From positions 124,001-188,000 of the forward strand of contig NZ_JALCZU010000008.1 in NCBI RefSeq assembly GCF_023522835.1: a DNA stretch of 64,000 nucleotides, given 5' to 3'. Shown one piece after another: positions 28,444 to 38,400 of this stretch. The DNA comes from Oceanobacillus saliphilus (GTDB lineage: Bacteria; Bacillota; Bacilli; Bacillales; Amphibacillaceae). Positions within the stretch are counted from its first letter, which is position 1, and every line of letters begins with the position of its first letter. The position numbers and the translations under genes were made by a program. The notes beneath the pieces were generated by a model. The model was not told the origin of the DNA, did not search any database, and was given only the letters and a program-made list of their open reading frames with translations.

Positions 28444-28571
28444 AGGACATAAAAAATGAATATAGGCTTTTAGCAGTTAAGAATTATGCTGTTTTCTCTG
28501 TAGTTAATGGGGTTGAAATTCACAGAGTTGTATATGCTACAATGAAGGACAATTGGCAAATGAAGCATTGA
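28443..28571 (+). pseudogene. RelE/ParE-type toxin remnant
   Basis: A frame without a start reads KDIKNEYRLLAVKNYAVFS, then VNGVEIHRVVYATMKDNW, matching the C-terminal half of RelE/ParE toxins (R-x-L-x-V-x-N-Y and I-x-R-V-x-Y). The N-terminal half is missing. Immediately after the broken antitoxin, so together they are a dead toxin-antitoxin module. Confidence 0.65.
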
Positions 28572-28628
28572 AACTGTATGCCGAGGGTAAGTTTATCATT
28601 CAAGAGATATCTTAGGACAATATTCGCA

Positions 28629-28877
28629 TCAACTATTTTCATTTTTTTCTTTCACCGCTTCCGCCCATGCATCACTTTCCAAGTAATGAAGTTCCTTATT
28701 CTTATAATTCTCTAACGTTCCTCTAACATTCTTCGCTTTTTTATTTTCATTATCGCTATCGTTATTTTTTTCATGCGGATAGACAAGTATTTCAACTTCT
28801 TTATTTTTGAGATCTTCCGGTAAATCCATAACATTAGCCAAAATATCGCTATTTGTTACCTTTCTAAATATGGTCAA
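28629..28877 (-). CDS. Orphan antitoxin-like protein
   Basis: 82 residues from a TTG start with only a weak AGGGG site. The C-terminal block RGTLENYKNKELHYLESDAW..AV.EKNENS resembles antitoxins that partner PIN-domain or similar toxins in Firmicutes (R-G-x-L-x-x-Y-x-x-x-x-L-...-E-x-x-A-W-x-x-A-V). The N-terminus could be a swapped-hairpin DNA-binding fold. No toxin gene lies beside it on this strand, so it appears orphaned in a scarred region. Confidence 0.55.
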   Translation of the reverse strand: MTIFRKVTNSDILANVMDLPEDLKNKEVEILVYPHEKNNDSDNENKKAKNVRGTLENYKNKELHYLESDAWAEAVKEKNENS

Positions 28878-29139
28878 TGTTTCTTCGCCCCTATCATTAA
28901 GATGGTTTTTGCTTACATTTCTTAATTGTTTTACTAATTATATTATACAATATAATTAGTGATAATAAACTAAGGTGATTCGTTTGTTTTAAAAATGAGG
29001 ATTCATTTGGGTTGGCCAAACCGTAGTTGAATATATTAAAAAGACTGAAGGAGAATTGATGGTAAGTAATCGTTCATTAATTTTTCTTTACTTTGTAGTC
29101 ATGAAGGTTTTTTTCATTTTTACGCATGAAAATATCTGA

Positions 29140-29217
29140 TAAAGCGAACGATAGAAAGCAAACCCTATAAATTGTTCGTATTTTATTGACATATTTTTCT
29201 GGTGCTAGTAGTATAGT
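29140..29217 (+). promoter_or_regulatory. Two PurBoxes and promoter of pbuG
   Basis: Two inverted PurR boxes with cores CGAAC (29145-29149) and GTTCG (29174-29178), 24 bases apart, the same distance as upstream of purE. Then TTGACA (29186-29191), 17 bases, TAGTAT (29209-29214). PurR should repress in the absence of PRPP. Confidence 0.78.
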
Positions 29218-29234
29218 ATTGTAATTCAATAGAA

Positions 29235-29302
29235 ATGCGTATAATTTCGGGAATATGGCCCAGAGTTTCTACCAGACTGCCTTAAACGGTCTGACTACGC
29301 AG
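29235..29302 (+). promoter_or_regulatory. Guanine riboswitch upstream of pbuG
   Basis: P1 ATGCGTA/TACGCA, P2 with loop AATATGG, J2/3 GTTTCTACC, P3 AGACTG/CGGTCT with loop CCTTAAA, then GACTACG. The C in GACTA indicates guanine. Confidence 0.93.
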
Positions 29303-29372
29303 AGAAAAGTATATGATGATTTTGATTATAAATAATCTGTCAGCATAGATTACTTTATCTGTTTAAGTAAAG

Positions 29373-29408
29373 GTAGCGCTCTTGGAAATTATCCAGGGAG
29401 CGTTTTTT
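29373..29408 (+). terminator. Riboswitch terminator of pbuG
   Basis: AGCGCTC (29375-29381) pairs with GGGAGCG (29396-29402), followed by TTTTTT. It lies about 70 bases after the aptamer and 32 before pbuG. Confidence 0.8.
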
Positions 29409-29439
29409 GTATTTATTTTATTTTTAGGAGGAAATACGA

Positions 29440-30744
29440 ATGAAGAATTATTTTCAGTTTGAAAAACTTGGAACAAGCTATAAAACTGAATTTATGGCCG
29501 GGTTAACAACATTCCTGGCAATGGCTTATATTTTATTTGTGAATCCCGCCATTTTAGGTGAAGCGGGTATGGATGAAGGGGCTGTGTTTGCAGCAACAGC
29601 TATTGCCGCAGCAGTAGGTTCTATTTTGATGGGGCTTATAGCTAAATATCCTATCGTCCTTGCTCCGGGAATGGGATTGAATGCATTTTTTGCATATACG
29701 GTTGTAATTGGGTTCGGAATTCCCTGGGAAACAGCTTTGGCAGGTGTTCTGGCATCGGGACTAATATTTATTGTGTTAACATTAACCGGAATCCGTGAAA
29801 AAGTTATTAATGCTATTCCAGCAAGTTTGAAAATGGCTGTTGGTGCGGGTATTGGATTATTTATTGCGTTTATCGGACTTCAGAATGCAGGTATCGTTAC
29901 CGCTGATCCGGCTACAATGCTTGCTCTCGGTGATATTACTTCTCCAACGGTATTATTGGCTATATTTGGTGTAGTAATTTCTGTTGTATTGCTTACATTC
30001 GGTATAAAAGCAGGTATCTTCTATGGAATGATTATAACTGCCATCGCAGGTATGATTTTTGGATTGATTCCCGTTCCATCGGGAATTGGTGGTATTGTAA
30101 GTGGTGTTCCAAGTTTGGCTCCGACATTCGGTCAGGCTTTTCTGCATCTTGGTGATATTTTCACAATTGAAATGTTGGTAGTTATTTTAACTTTCTTATT
30201 CGTAGACTTTTTTGACACTGCAGGGACACTCGTTGCGGTATCGTCCCAGGCTGGTCTGATGAAGGATAATAAACTGCCGCGTGCAGGCAGAGCTTTATTT
30301 GCAGATTCGGCAGCAACCGTAGTAGGTGCAACGGTTGGTACATCAACTACAACTTCTTATGTGGAATCTACAGCAGGTGTTGGTGTTGGGGGACGTACTG
30401 GTTTCACTGCAATCGTTGCAGCAGGTTTTTTCCTACTGGCCCTATTCTTCTCACCATTATTGAGTGTTGTTACCGCGGAAGTAACCGCACCAGCATTGAT
30501 TATCGTAGGTGTCATGATGGCTACATCATTGAAAAAAATTGAATGGGATGAATTTGAAATCGCAGTACCTGCATTCCTGACTGTATTGATGATGCCACTA
30601 ACGTACAGCATCGCAACAGGAATCGCTATTGGATTTATTTTCTATCCAATTACGATGTTAGTAAAAGGTCGTGCAAAAGAAATACACCCCATTATGTATG
30701 GGTTGTTCGTGATCTTCGTTTTATATTTCATTTTCTTAAGCTAG
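29440..30744 (+). CDS. pbuG: Guanine/hypoxanthine permease
   Basis: 434 residues, NCS2/AzgA-like family with 12-14 membrane segments. Family marks: EFMAGLTTFLAMAYILFVNP near 16-35, LAPGMGLNAFFAY near 72-84, FVDFFDTAGTLV near 251-262 and ESTAGVGVGGRTG near 308-320. Imports hypoxanthine and guanine with protons. AGGAGG precedes the ATG. Controlled by PurBoxes and a guanine riboswitch. Confidence 0.95.
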   Translation: MKNYFQFEKLGTSYKTEFMAGLTTFLAMAYILFVNPAILGEAGMDEGAVFAATAIAAAVGSILMGLIAKYPIVLAPGMGLNAFFAYTVVIGFGIPWETALAGVLASGLIFIVLTLTGIREKVINAIPASLKMAVGAGIGLFIAFIGLQNAGIVTADPATMLALGDITSPTVLLAIFGVVISVVLLTFGIKAGIFYGMIITAIAGMIFGLIPVPSGIGGIVSGVPSLAPTFGQAFLHLGDIFTIEMLVVILTFLFVDFFDTAGTLVAVSSQAGLMKDNKLPRAGRALFADSAATVVGATVGTSTTTSYVESTAGVGVGGRTGFTAIVAAGFFLLALFFSPLLSVVTAEVTAPALIIVGVMMATSLKKIEWDEFEIAVPAFLTVLMMPLTYSIATGIAIGFIFYPITMLVKGRAKEIHPIMYGLFVIFVLYFIFLS

Positions 30745-30750
30745 AATGTA

Positions 30751-30787
30751 AAAAGAGCTGAAACCGTTTGGGTTCAGCTCTTTTTTT
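30751..30787 (+). terminator. Terminator of pbuG
   Basis: GAGCTGAAACC pairs with GGTTCAGCTC (30755-30780), then seven T. Confidence 0.9.
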
Positions 30788-30847
30788 ATGCAGATTTGAA
30801 CGCAAAAAACGTTCCCTGTTCGACAAAATTCGGGGAGTGACAGGCAC

Positions 30848-32014
30848 CTATTCACGGAGCTCTTTTCCGTAAGGGAGCAGGTGATAGGCTATTAGTAGAA
30901 TGGTGCCGGCTGCTGCAATCCATCCCATGGACATGTACATCGCACCTCCACCGAACGTTTCAATAATTGGTCCACCGGTAAGGGACCCAATAATTCCTGA
31001 TAATCCAAAATATACGGAGAAAAATACAAGATGTCCGGTTGATTGTAATAGACTCGGAATTAATCTTGTCACATAATCAAATGCAGCCGTGTAAAATACA
31101 CCAAAGGTTAATCCGTGCATAAATTGGAGTGCTACAATATGCATAGGATCAGTCACAGCCGCATAGAGGAACCAGCGCAACGTATATAAAATCGCTGCTC
31201 CAATGATGAATATCATCGAATGGTACTTTTTAAACCAAAAGCCTGCCAAAGCGAATACTGCCGCTTCGGCGATTACACCAGCAAACCATGCCTGTCCAAC
31301 CAAGTCTTCCGATCCACCGAGCTCTGCTATATACAATGCCATATAATAATCATTGGTCCTGTGTGTAACGGTGATGAAAAGGATAACGGATAAAAAGATC
31401 AAGAACGGTTTATTTTTAACGATTCTGCTTAAATCTTTTATTTTAATTGGTTGGGATTTAACCTTAACATCCTTTAACGGAAACAGTGTTAGTAACGCCA
31501 TTGATCCAAATAATAAATAGATCCATACCATATACTCAATACCATACCTGGCAAGAACCACTCCAACGAGCAGGGAAGATAAAGCAAAACCGACCGATCC
31601 CCACATACGAATTGAGCCAAAAGAAACATTTAATACAGATGATCGACGTTGTGCGAGACTATCGGTAAGTGCTCCGACAGGGGTGGCGAAAAAGTAGAAT
31701 ATTGCCCCCGTAATAAGAAGGGTAGGTAATGTCTCCATTTGGAAAAAGAGCGTACCTCCTACCAGTAGTCCAATTAAGCAAACAAATATAATCTTTTTAA
31801 CGGTTTTATATTTATCACTCAAATATCCCCAAAATGGCTGTGCAAGTATAGAGGCCAGTGATTCGACCGCAAGTACCCAGCCTATCTGGGCGCCAGTCAA
31901 TCCACGAAACTGTAAATATAATGGCAAAAAACTAATGAGAATTGTATTTGAAGCATGATAGCTAAAAATTAGCGTTTTTAAAGGTATTAGTGATTCTTGT
32001 TTTGGCAACTTCAT
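30848..32014 (-). CDS. MFS transporter (HcaT/nucleoside-symporter-like)
   Basis: 388 residues, 12 TM helices. The N-terminal half has the MFS loop 2-3 motif in the form GYLSDKYKTVKK (~63-74), and the layout resembles MFS_1-like permeases such as HcaT (phenylpropionate) and YwbF. Substrate cannot be set from sequence. Its last codons lie inside a short repeat (GGAGTGACAGGCACCTATTC) that also occurs near 16702. Monocistronic, convergent with pbuG. Confidence 0.78.
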   Translation of the reverse strand: MKLPKQESLIPLKTLIFSYHASNTILISFLPLYLQFRGLTGAQIGWVLAVESLASILAQPFWGYLSDKYKTVKKIIFVCLIGLLVGGTLFFQMETLPTLLITGAIFYFFATPVGALTDSLAQRRSSVLNVSFGSIRMWGSVGFALSSLLVGVVLARYGIEYMVWIYLLFGSMALLTLFPLKDVKVKSQPIKIKDLSRIVKNKPFLIFLSVILFITVTHRTNDYYMALYIAELGGSEDLVGQAWFAGVIAEAAVFALAGFWFKKYHSMIFIIGAAILYTLRWFLYAAVTDPMHIVALQFMHGLTFGVFYTAAFDYVTRLIPSLLQSTGHLVFFSVYFGLSGIIGSLTGGPIIETFGGGAMYMSMGWIAAAGTILLIAYHLLPYGKELRE

Positions 32015-32372
32015 TCAGCTCTCCTAAGTAATTAAAACGATGCTTGGACCTAATAGAGCAACCGTAGTAAATTATTTTTATTACTAACTATATCACGACT
32101 ATTAACAGATAAAAAGAGTGGCTTGGTAGAACAAATAGAGATTAATCAAAGGAACTGGTTTTCTTTTAAATTATAAATTAAACTGATAGTGCGAGTTTAA
32201 AAGTTCCAAATCACAAGCGAGATGGTTAAGATTAGCGTAGTATGAGCAGAGGAACGTATGCTATTCGACGTGTGTAACTAAAAAAGCAACAAGCGAAGAT
32301 ATCCGATGCTTATCATTTGATCGCTTTTTGAATATCCTCTCATAAAAGATGATTAGAAAAGAGGGAAGTCTA
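32015..32372. other. Divergent intergenic region
   Basis: Holds the promoters of the MFS gene (minus) and the amidohydrolase (plus). No gene or clear regulatory element recognised; an AGCGA/TCGCT hairpin with trailing T (32290-32325) is weak. Confidence 0.4.
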
Positions 32373-33086
32373 ATGAAACCAATTATTGGTGTTACAGCCT
32401 CCATGGAAACAGATAAAGCATATTATTCAGTTGCAAACAGGAATGTAAAAGCTATCCTGGCAGCGGGAGGAATCCCTATAATTCTGCCTTATTATATGGA
32501 ACAAGCTGAAATAAATCAAATTTCGGACCGAATAGATGGGTTATATGCTACAGGAGGATATGATATCGATCCAATCCTCTTTGGTGAGGAGCCCCATCCT
32601 CAACTTGGTACGATTATTCCAGAGCGTGATCAAGCTGAACTGGCATTGATGAAAATAATGCTTGAAAAGAAAAAACCTATTTTAGGAGTATGTAGGGGGA
32701 GCCAAATTTTAAATATCGCGGCTGGCGGTGATATGTACCAGGATATCTATTCCCAAATTAATAAAAACCTTTTGCAGCATTCTCAAAAGGCTCCTTTTGA
32801 TTATTGCTCTCATTTTGTTGAGGTGAAGGAAGGAACATTGCTTCATCATTTAACTGGAAAAAGCAAATTTCGGATAAACAGCTTTCATCATCAAGCCAAC
32901 AGGGCTGTGCCGGACGGATTTCAGGTCAGTGGAAAAGCGAGTGACGGAATCATTGAGGCGATTGAAAGCAAAATTCATCCATTCGTACTTGGACTGCAAT
33001 GGCATCCGGAAGCTTTAATAAATGAAAGAGATGATCCATCACTTAAAATCTACCAAGGATTTATCAAAGCTTGCAGGGAGCATTAG
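32373..33086 (+). CDS. Gamma-glutamyl-GABA hydrolase-like class I amidotransferase
   Basis: 237 residues from ATG 32373 (GAGGGA 6-7 nt upstream; ATG 32349 has no site). Peptidase C26/PuuD family: MKPIIGVTA start, GLYATGGYDIDP, nucleophile Cys in GVCRGSQILN (~109), and His-Pro-Glu in GLQWHPEA (~217). It should hydrolyse a gamma-glutamyl amide. No putrescine genes lie beside it, so its substrate is open. Confidence 0.87.
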   Translation: MKPIIGVTASMETDKAYYSVANRNVKAILAAGGIPIILPYYMEQAEINQISDRIDGLYATGGYDIDPILFGEEPHPQLGTIIPERDQAELALMKIMLEKKKPILGVCRGSQILNIAAGGDMYQDIYSQINKNLLQHSQKAPFDYCSHFVEVKEGTLLHHLTGKSKFRINSFHHQANRAVPDGFQVSGKASDGIIEAIESKIHPFVLGLQWHPEALINERDDPSLKIYQGFIKACREH

Positions 33087-33140
33087 AAAACTTGGTTGGC
33101 TCCCGCAAAGCTTAGCCATGTTGCTTCCAACCTAAAACAA

Positions 33141-33176
33141 TAAAATCGGAGCCTTTCATGACGGCTCCGATTTTAG
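33141..33176. terminator. Bidirectional terminator
   Basis: AAAATCGGAGCC pairs with GGCTCCGATTTT, serving the hydrolase on plus and msrA on minus. Confidence 0.88.
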
Positions 33177-33201
33177 ACTATTAGTAGTGCGTGTTTAGAA
33201 A

Positions 33202-33726
33202 TTATTTCCAAACGGCATCGATAAATTCATCCCTGCCTGACTCAGCCCGATCCTCTTCATATTCCTTCTTGTTTTTCTTATAAAAGTCCTGATGATAATC
33301 TTCAGCTGTATAAAATATGTCAGCCGGAATAATTTCTGTTACAATTGGCTTGGAAAATTTACCACTTGCAGCAAGTTGTTGCTTGGAAGTTTCAGCCAGG
33401 TTTTTTTGATCTTCATCGTGGTAAAAAATCGCAGTTCGGTACTGGTCGCCTCTATCGTCAAATTGACCTCCGTCATCTGTTGGGTCAATTTGTTTCCAGA
33501 AAAGATCTACCATCGTTTCATAGGATATTATTTCGGAGTCATAGGTGATTTCCACAGCCTCATAATGTCCTGTATTGCCTTGTTTCACTTCCTCGTAGGA
33601 AGGATTTTCAACATGGCCGCCTGTATATCCGGATAGGACACTATGGACCCCATCCCATTGATCAAAAGGTTTTACCATACACCAAAAGCAGCCACCAGCG
33701 AAAGTCGCTTTTTTTATTGCCATCAT
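33202..33726 (-). CDS. msrA: Peptide methionine sulfoxide reductase A
   Basis: 174 residues. The active-site motif GGCFWC is at 11-16, with YTGG, EVTYD-like (EITYDSE) and a C-terminal [10 protein letters not shown] segment. Reduces Met-S-sulfoxide in proteins. GGGGG lies 7 nt before the first of two ATG codons. No resolving Cys pair is visible near the C-terminus, so thioredoxin recycling would involve Cys in the FWC motif. No msrB beside it. Confidence 0.93.
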   Translation of the reverse strand: MMAIKKATFAGGCFWCMVKPFDQWDGVHSVLSGYTGGHVENPSYEEVKQGNTGHYEAVEITYDSEIISYETMVDLFWKQIDPTDDGGQFDDRGDQYRTAIFYHDEDQKNLAETSKQQLAASGKFSKPIVTEIIPADIFYTAEDYHQDFYKKNKKEYEEDRAESGRDEFIDAVWK

Positions 33727-33813
33727 TGTTTTCCCCCAAACTGTAATTATTATATAAAAAGATTAAATTTTAGTAGAATAAAGCTAATATAACATATATG
33801 CAAAGCAGGTGAC

Positions 33814-34380
33814 ATGATGGAAGAACCATATGTACATAAAATTTTCGCGGAAAACAATGAAGTGAGTGATCCTATTTTTTTGAAAAAGCAAGGATTTCTG
33901 CACGTTACCGAAATGACTGGAGCGAATAACAGCACACTGGATAAGGCAATTTTTGCTTACCCAATTAAACATTATCCGACACCAGAAGAAGATGTCGGCG
34001 ATGCAACAGATCGCATTGGCGCGATTGGAGAAAATTTTTCAGTACTTGAGATGGACGAATTTACTGTATTTATTGGGGATACGTTCCGAATGGGTGAAGC
34101 CATTATTCAAGTTTCACAGCCTGGACCTGTTTCGGCAAAGCATCTGCAAAACGGCCTGCGTACAGGCTGGTACTTCCGTGTAGTCAAGGAGGGATATATA
34201 CAGGAGGGAACCGATTTGGAACTGCTCGAACGTCCTTATCCACAATGGTCGATTGCAGCATGTACGGAAGTCACGTTTTTACACAAAGACGATTTACGCG
34301 CAGCAGACGAACTCTACTCCTGTTTACTTCTGGGTGGAATTTGGAGAAGGACGCTAAAAAAAAGATTGCGTGGTTTTTAA
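33814..34380 (+). CDS. Divergent MOSC domain protein (YiiM/YflK-like)
   Basis: 188 residues, shorter than typical YiiM/YflK (~220). The MOSC core is readable: AIGENFSV, FIGDTFRMGEAIIQVSQP, RTGWYFRVVKEGYI, LLERPYPQWSI. Two conserved parts are altered: the usual GDGQGD-HHGG loop is replaced by MTGANNSTLDKAIF, and the QPRxPCxKL cysteine by PGPVSAKHL. An active MOSC enzyme normally needs that cysteine for molybdenum cofactor or sulfur chemistry, so this one is probably inactive or repurposed. Frame and ribosome site look intact. Confidence 0.72.
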   Translation: MMEEPYVHKIFAENNEVSDPIFLKKQGFLHVTEMTGANNSTLDKAIFAYPIKHYPTPEEDVGDATDRIGAIGENFSVLEMDEFTVFIGDTFRMGEAIIQVSQPGPVSAKHLQNGLRTGWYFRVVKEGYIQEGTDLELLERPYPQWSIAACTEVTFLHKDDLRAADELYSCLLLGGIWRRTLKKRLRGF

Positions 34381-34543
34381 ACACAATCCAAATGGGTAAC
34401 CTGTCCATCATGATTGACGTAATAAAAACAGGGGTATATAAACAGGATATATAACAACCATTAAAAGCATATGCTTCTAGAATATTTCCAACCTTGTCGA
34501 ATTAATGTATGCTAAATGGAATAGACAGTTAGGAGGGATATCG

Positions 34544-35239
34544 TTGTTGGAAAATGCATTCATTATGGTAGCAATCATCTTCATTATCAATGTCGTCTAT
34601 GTATCTTTATCAACTGTGCGTATGATTCTTACATTGAAGGGACGCCGATATATAGCTTCATTCGTAAGTATGTTTGAAGTGGTCATTTATGTTGTAGGAC
34701 TAGGTTTGGTGCTGGATAACTTAAATCAAATTCAGAACCTGGTTGCCTATGCTGTTGGTTTCGGAACAGGTGTCATTGTAGGAACGAAAATCGAAGAAAA
34801 ACTGGCATTGGGCTATATAACTGTTAATGTTGTTTCAACGAATCCAGATCTTAAATTCACTCGGAAAATACGGGAAAAGGGATACGGCGTGACAAGCTGG
34901 TCTTCCTATGGAATGGATGGGGATCGTTTATCGATGCAAATTTTAACGCCGAGAAAATATGAGCTTAAGCTTTATGAGATGATTAAGGAAATTGATCCGA
35001 AAGCATTTATAATCTCTTATGAACCGAAACAGATACACGGCGGATTCTGGGTAAAACAAGTACGGAAGGGCAGATTGATGAATCCAAAGAAAAAGCCTCC
35101 AGGTGATAGCGCACCGCTGAAACAGGAAGCAGAAGCGGAAACTATTGTTAAACAGGAAGCAGAAGCTGAGACGGAAACTATTGTTAAACAGGAACCTGAA
35201 GTGAACCAGGAAACGATGCCAGGGAAAAAGGACCTTTAA
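34544..35239 (+). CDS. yebE: UPF0316/DUF2179 membrane protein (YebE ortholog)
   Basis: About 231 residues; AGGAGGG lies 6 nt before TTG 34544 (TTG 34547 also possible; ATG 34505 has no site). Three TM helices, then the DUF5698/DUF2179 cytoplasmic domain ([13 protein letters not shown]...). Synteny with B. subtilis pbuG-...-yebE-...-purE supports orthology. The C-terminal tail is unusual: tandem [10 protein letters not shown] units from about residue 193, at both protein and DNA level. A hairpin repeat follows the stop. Confidence 0.85.
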   Translation: MLENAFIMVAIIFIINVVYVSLSTVRMILTLKGRRYIASFVSMFEVVIYVVGLGLVLDNLNQIQNLVAYAVGFGTGVIVGTKIEEKLALGYITVNVVSTNPDLKFTRKIREKGYGVTSWSSYGMDGDRLSMQILTPRKYELKLYEMIKEIDPKAFIISYEPKQIHGGFWVKQVRKGRLMNPKKKPPGDSAPLKQEAEAETIVKQEAEAETETIVKQEPEVNQETMPGKKDL

Positions 35240-35317
35240 GCAGAAGGATCGTATAAAACTTTCCTTTCTGTATATGTGCAACGAAGGCTGTCACGGAATT
35301 GGTGACAGCCATTTTTC
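35239..35317 (+). repeat. Double-hairpin intergenic repeat, copy 2 (terminator of yebE)
   Basis: Same layout as 901-981: CAGAAGGA/TCCTTTCTG hairpin, GTGCAACGAA spacer, then GGCTGTCAC GGAATTG GTGACAGCC followed by ATTTTTC. The second stem with its T run should terminate yebE transcription. Confidence 0.72.
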
Positions 35318-35461
35318 TTCGTATCAAACTAACTAGATTATCATAGGTAAATCATAACTGGAATTTAATAGGAATAATATTGGGTAGAATGAATCAAAAA
35401 GGGGAATTTTGTGATAAAATGATAGAAGATTAAGATAAAATAACAAGGGGGAGGACGTCAC

Positions 35462-38400
35462 TTGAGAACGATACCAATCATTCAAAGTCAGCTTGCTCCG
35501 CCGCAAATCAGAGAACGATATGTGCAGCGCAGCAATTTAAATAAAAAACTTATGAATATTGAGAAGTACCCCCTAACATTATTGTATGCAGGTGCTGGTT
35601 ATGGAAAGAGCACGGCATTATCACTTTTTGTCCACACGGTAAATAAAGCAGTATGCTGGTTTTCTGTTTCTCAAAACGATGCTGCTATCGTGCCATTTAT
35701 GAGCAAACTCGTTCAATCGGTCAAACAAAAACATTTCTCGTTTGGTGATTCGATTGCACAGGAACTCGAGAGCCTCGATAATTATGTTGGATCAGCGCAT
35801 ATTTATTCACTGGCAACTATGTTTATTAATGAAATTATTAATTTGGAGGAAGAAGTTATTCTCGTGTTGGATGATTTCCATTATGCGGCTAATTCCAGTG
35901 AAGTTGAAAATTGGATGCTTTATTTATTGGAACATATTCCATCCAATCTCCATATGATATTGTCCAGCAGGAAGAAACCGAGGTGGGATATCCTTCCTAA
36001 ATTAAAAGTTAGAGGAGACTTGCTCGAGATAACCCAATTTGATCTCGTTCTTTCTCCGGAGGAAATACACTACATCCTTGAAGACATCTATTATGTGAAA
36101 GTTACCGAACAAGAGGTAACGAAAATCTATCAGCTTACCGAAGGATGGGCGATTGCATTTAATATGATTATCCAGCAAATTGAAGCAGGTACATCTTTGG
36201 AGACTGTCTTTCATAACCAAAAGAGGTCATTAAGGGATTTATTTGACTATCTGGCTGCAGAAGTGTTAGCCAAGCAGTCATTTATCATTCAGCAGTTTCT
36301 TATGCAATCTAGTATCTTTGAGGTATTTACTCCCGAGATATGTGATGAAGTGTTGCGAATTAATGGTTCTGAAGATATTTTAGCAGGTCTTATTGAGCAA
36401 AACCTCTTTATTGTTGAAGGTGAGAAAAATTATTTCCGCTATCATGCGCTGTTTAAAGCATTTTTGGAAAACCTTTTTTTAAAAAAACATGAAAGCGAAT
36501 ACAAAGAATTGCATTTGCGGGCAGCAAGCTACTTTGAAAATCAGGAAGATATGGAATCCGCGCTAACCCATTACCAGAAAGTAAAAGAATATGAGTCGAT
36601 TGCTCATCTATTGGAAGATAACGGATTGAACATCCTGCAATCAGGCAGTCTCAAAACGCTGTATGATTTATTAGTGGAAATACCAGATACGTATAAAGCA
36701 ACCTATCCGGTTTTATATTTTTATCAAGGTGAGATCGAACGGTACCGCTCATTATATGAATTGGCAATCGCTAATTATGAACGCATTATTCATTCACTGC
36801 CTGAGCCAACAAAGGAAAATCATTATCTCCGCAGTCTCGCTTTAGAGGGAATGGCGCGTATTTATCTCGATACCATTCAGCCTGACAAAGCAGAACGTTT
36901 TGTGAATCAGGCGATTTATTATAGGGAAAAAACAGGTGCACTTTCGGAGGATATGGCAAAGCTGTATCTGTTAATGGCAGAAAATTTATTAAATGCTGGC
37001 AAAGCGTCCAAAGCAGAAGTTTGGTTTGAGCGGGCACAGCAGCTCAATCCGTTGGAGGAGAGCAATTTGCAGTCGAGAATTTACCTTCGCACCGGCAGAC
37101 TCGCTAAGGCAAGAGCAACCCTCATGGACAGAAAAAAGTACAGGAACAATAATAATCAAAAACATTTGCCACAATCACACCGCGAGACAGATATACTTCT
37201 ATCCATTATTGAAGCATTTATGGGAAATGCCGAAGTGAGTAGGACGCTTGCTTCTGATGGGATTCAATTAGGTCTTTCGATTCAGGCGCCTTTTGTAGAA
37301 GCCTGTGGATGGATGCGTTTGGGGCATGCGGTTCAATTGACCGATTATTATGATACGGATTTGGCAATTAAATGTTATGAAACAGCGCTCGAAATTATGG
37401 GAAAAATTAATATTTCAAGGGGCAAAGCTGAGCCATATATGGGCCTCTCCATTCTATACGGCAAGAGGCAGGAATATAACCGGTCGATTGATAATGCGAT
37501 GAAAGGATTGAAAGAAACAGAAAAAGTGAATGATCGGTGGTTGAGTGCACTTATCAAGCTCGGGATGGTGATAACAGAAGTTTATAATCAAAATTTCGAA
37601 CAGGCCTGGACAATAAAGGAACAAGTAAGGGCTGATATGAAATCGTGCGGAGATCGGTACGGAATAATGGTAACAGCTTTTTGGGGCGCGTACATTTCAT
37701 TTGAAAGGGATGAGGAACATCAATTTAAGAACGAGATGAAACGGTTCCTCCATGAAGTACAGACAGAGGAGTATGAGTTCTTTCTGAAAAAGAAAACAGT
37801 TTTTGGACCGACAGATATGCAAAATATGGCACCATTACTATTAAAAGCAAACGAGCTTGGTATTTCACAACAATATGTTTCCCGATTGATGTATGAACTT
37901 AACCTGAATGAATCGATTAAAAATCATCCGGGCTATACACTGAGAATAAACACACTCGGTCAATTTCGAATATGGCTTGGTACGAAGCAAATAGAGCCTC
38001 AAGATTGGCAGCGTGGAAAAGCAAAAGAATTGCTCGAATTGCTGATTACGAACCGCGATAAACTTTTACAAAAAGAAGAGATTTTTCAATTTTTATGGCC
38101 TGATCAAGATGAAGCGAATGTGAATAAAAGCTTTAAAGTAGCGTTAAATGCTCTATTGAAAGTTTTGGAACCGCACAGGAAAGCGAGGGAAGAATCATTT
38201 TTCATTACAAGGGAAGGCAGTGGCTACGGATTAAACCCTGATTCCGGCTATCAATTGGATTCTATTATGTTTGAAGACCTGATTACGGCCGGCTTGGGTG
38301 AGGTGGAACCAAAACGTGCAATGGAGCTGTTGGAGAAGGGGTTGAAACTCTATCAGGGAGATTACATGTCAGACCTCCGTTTTACAACCTGGTGTTCCAC

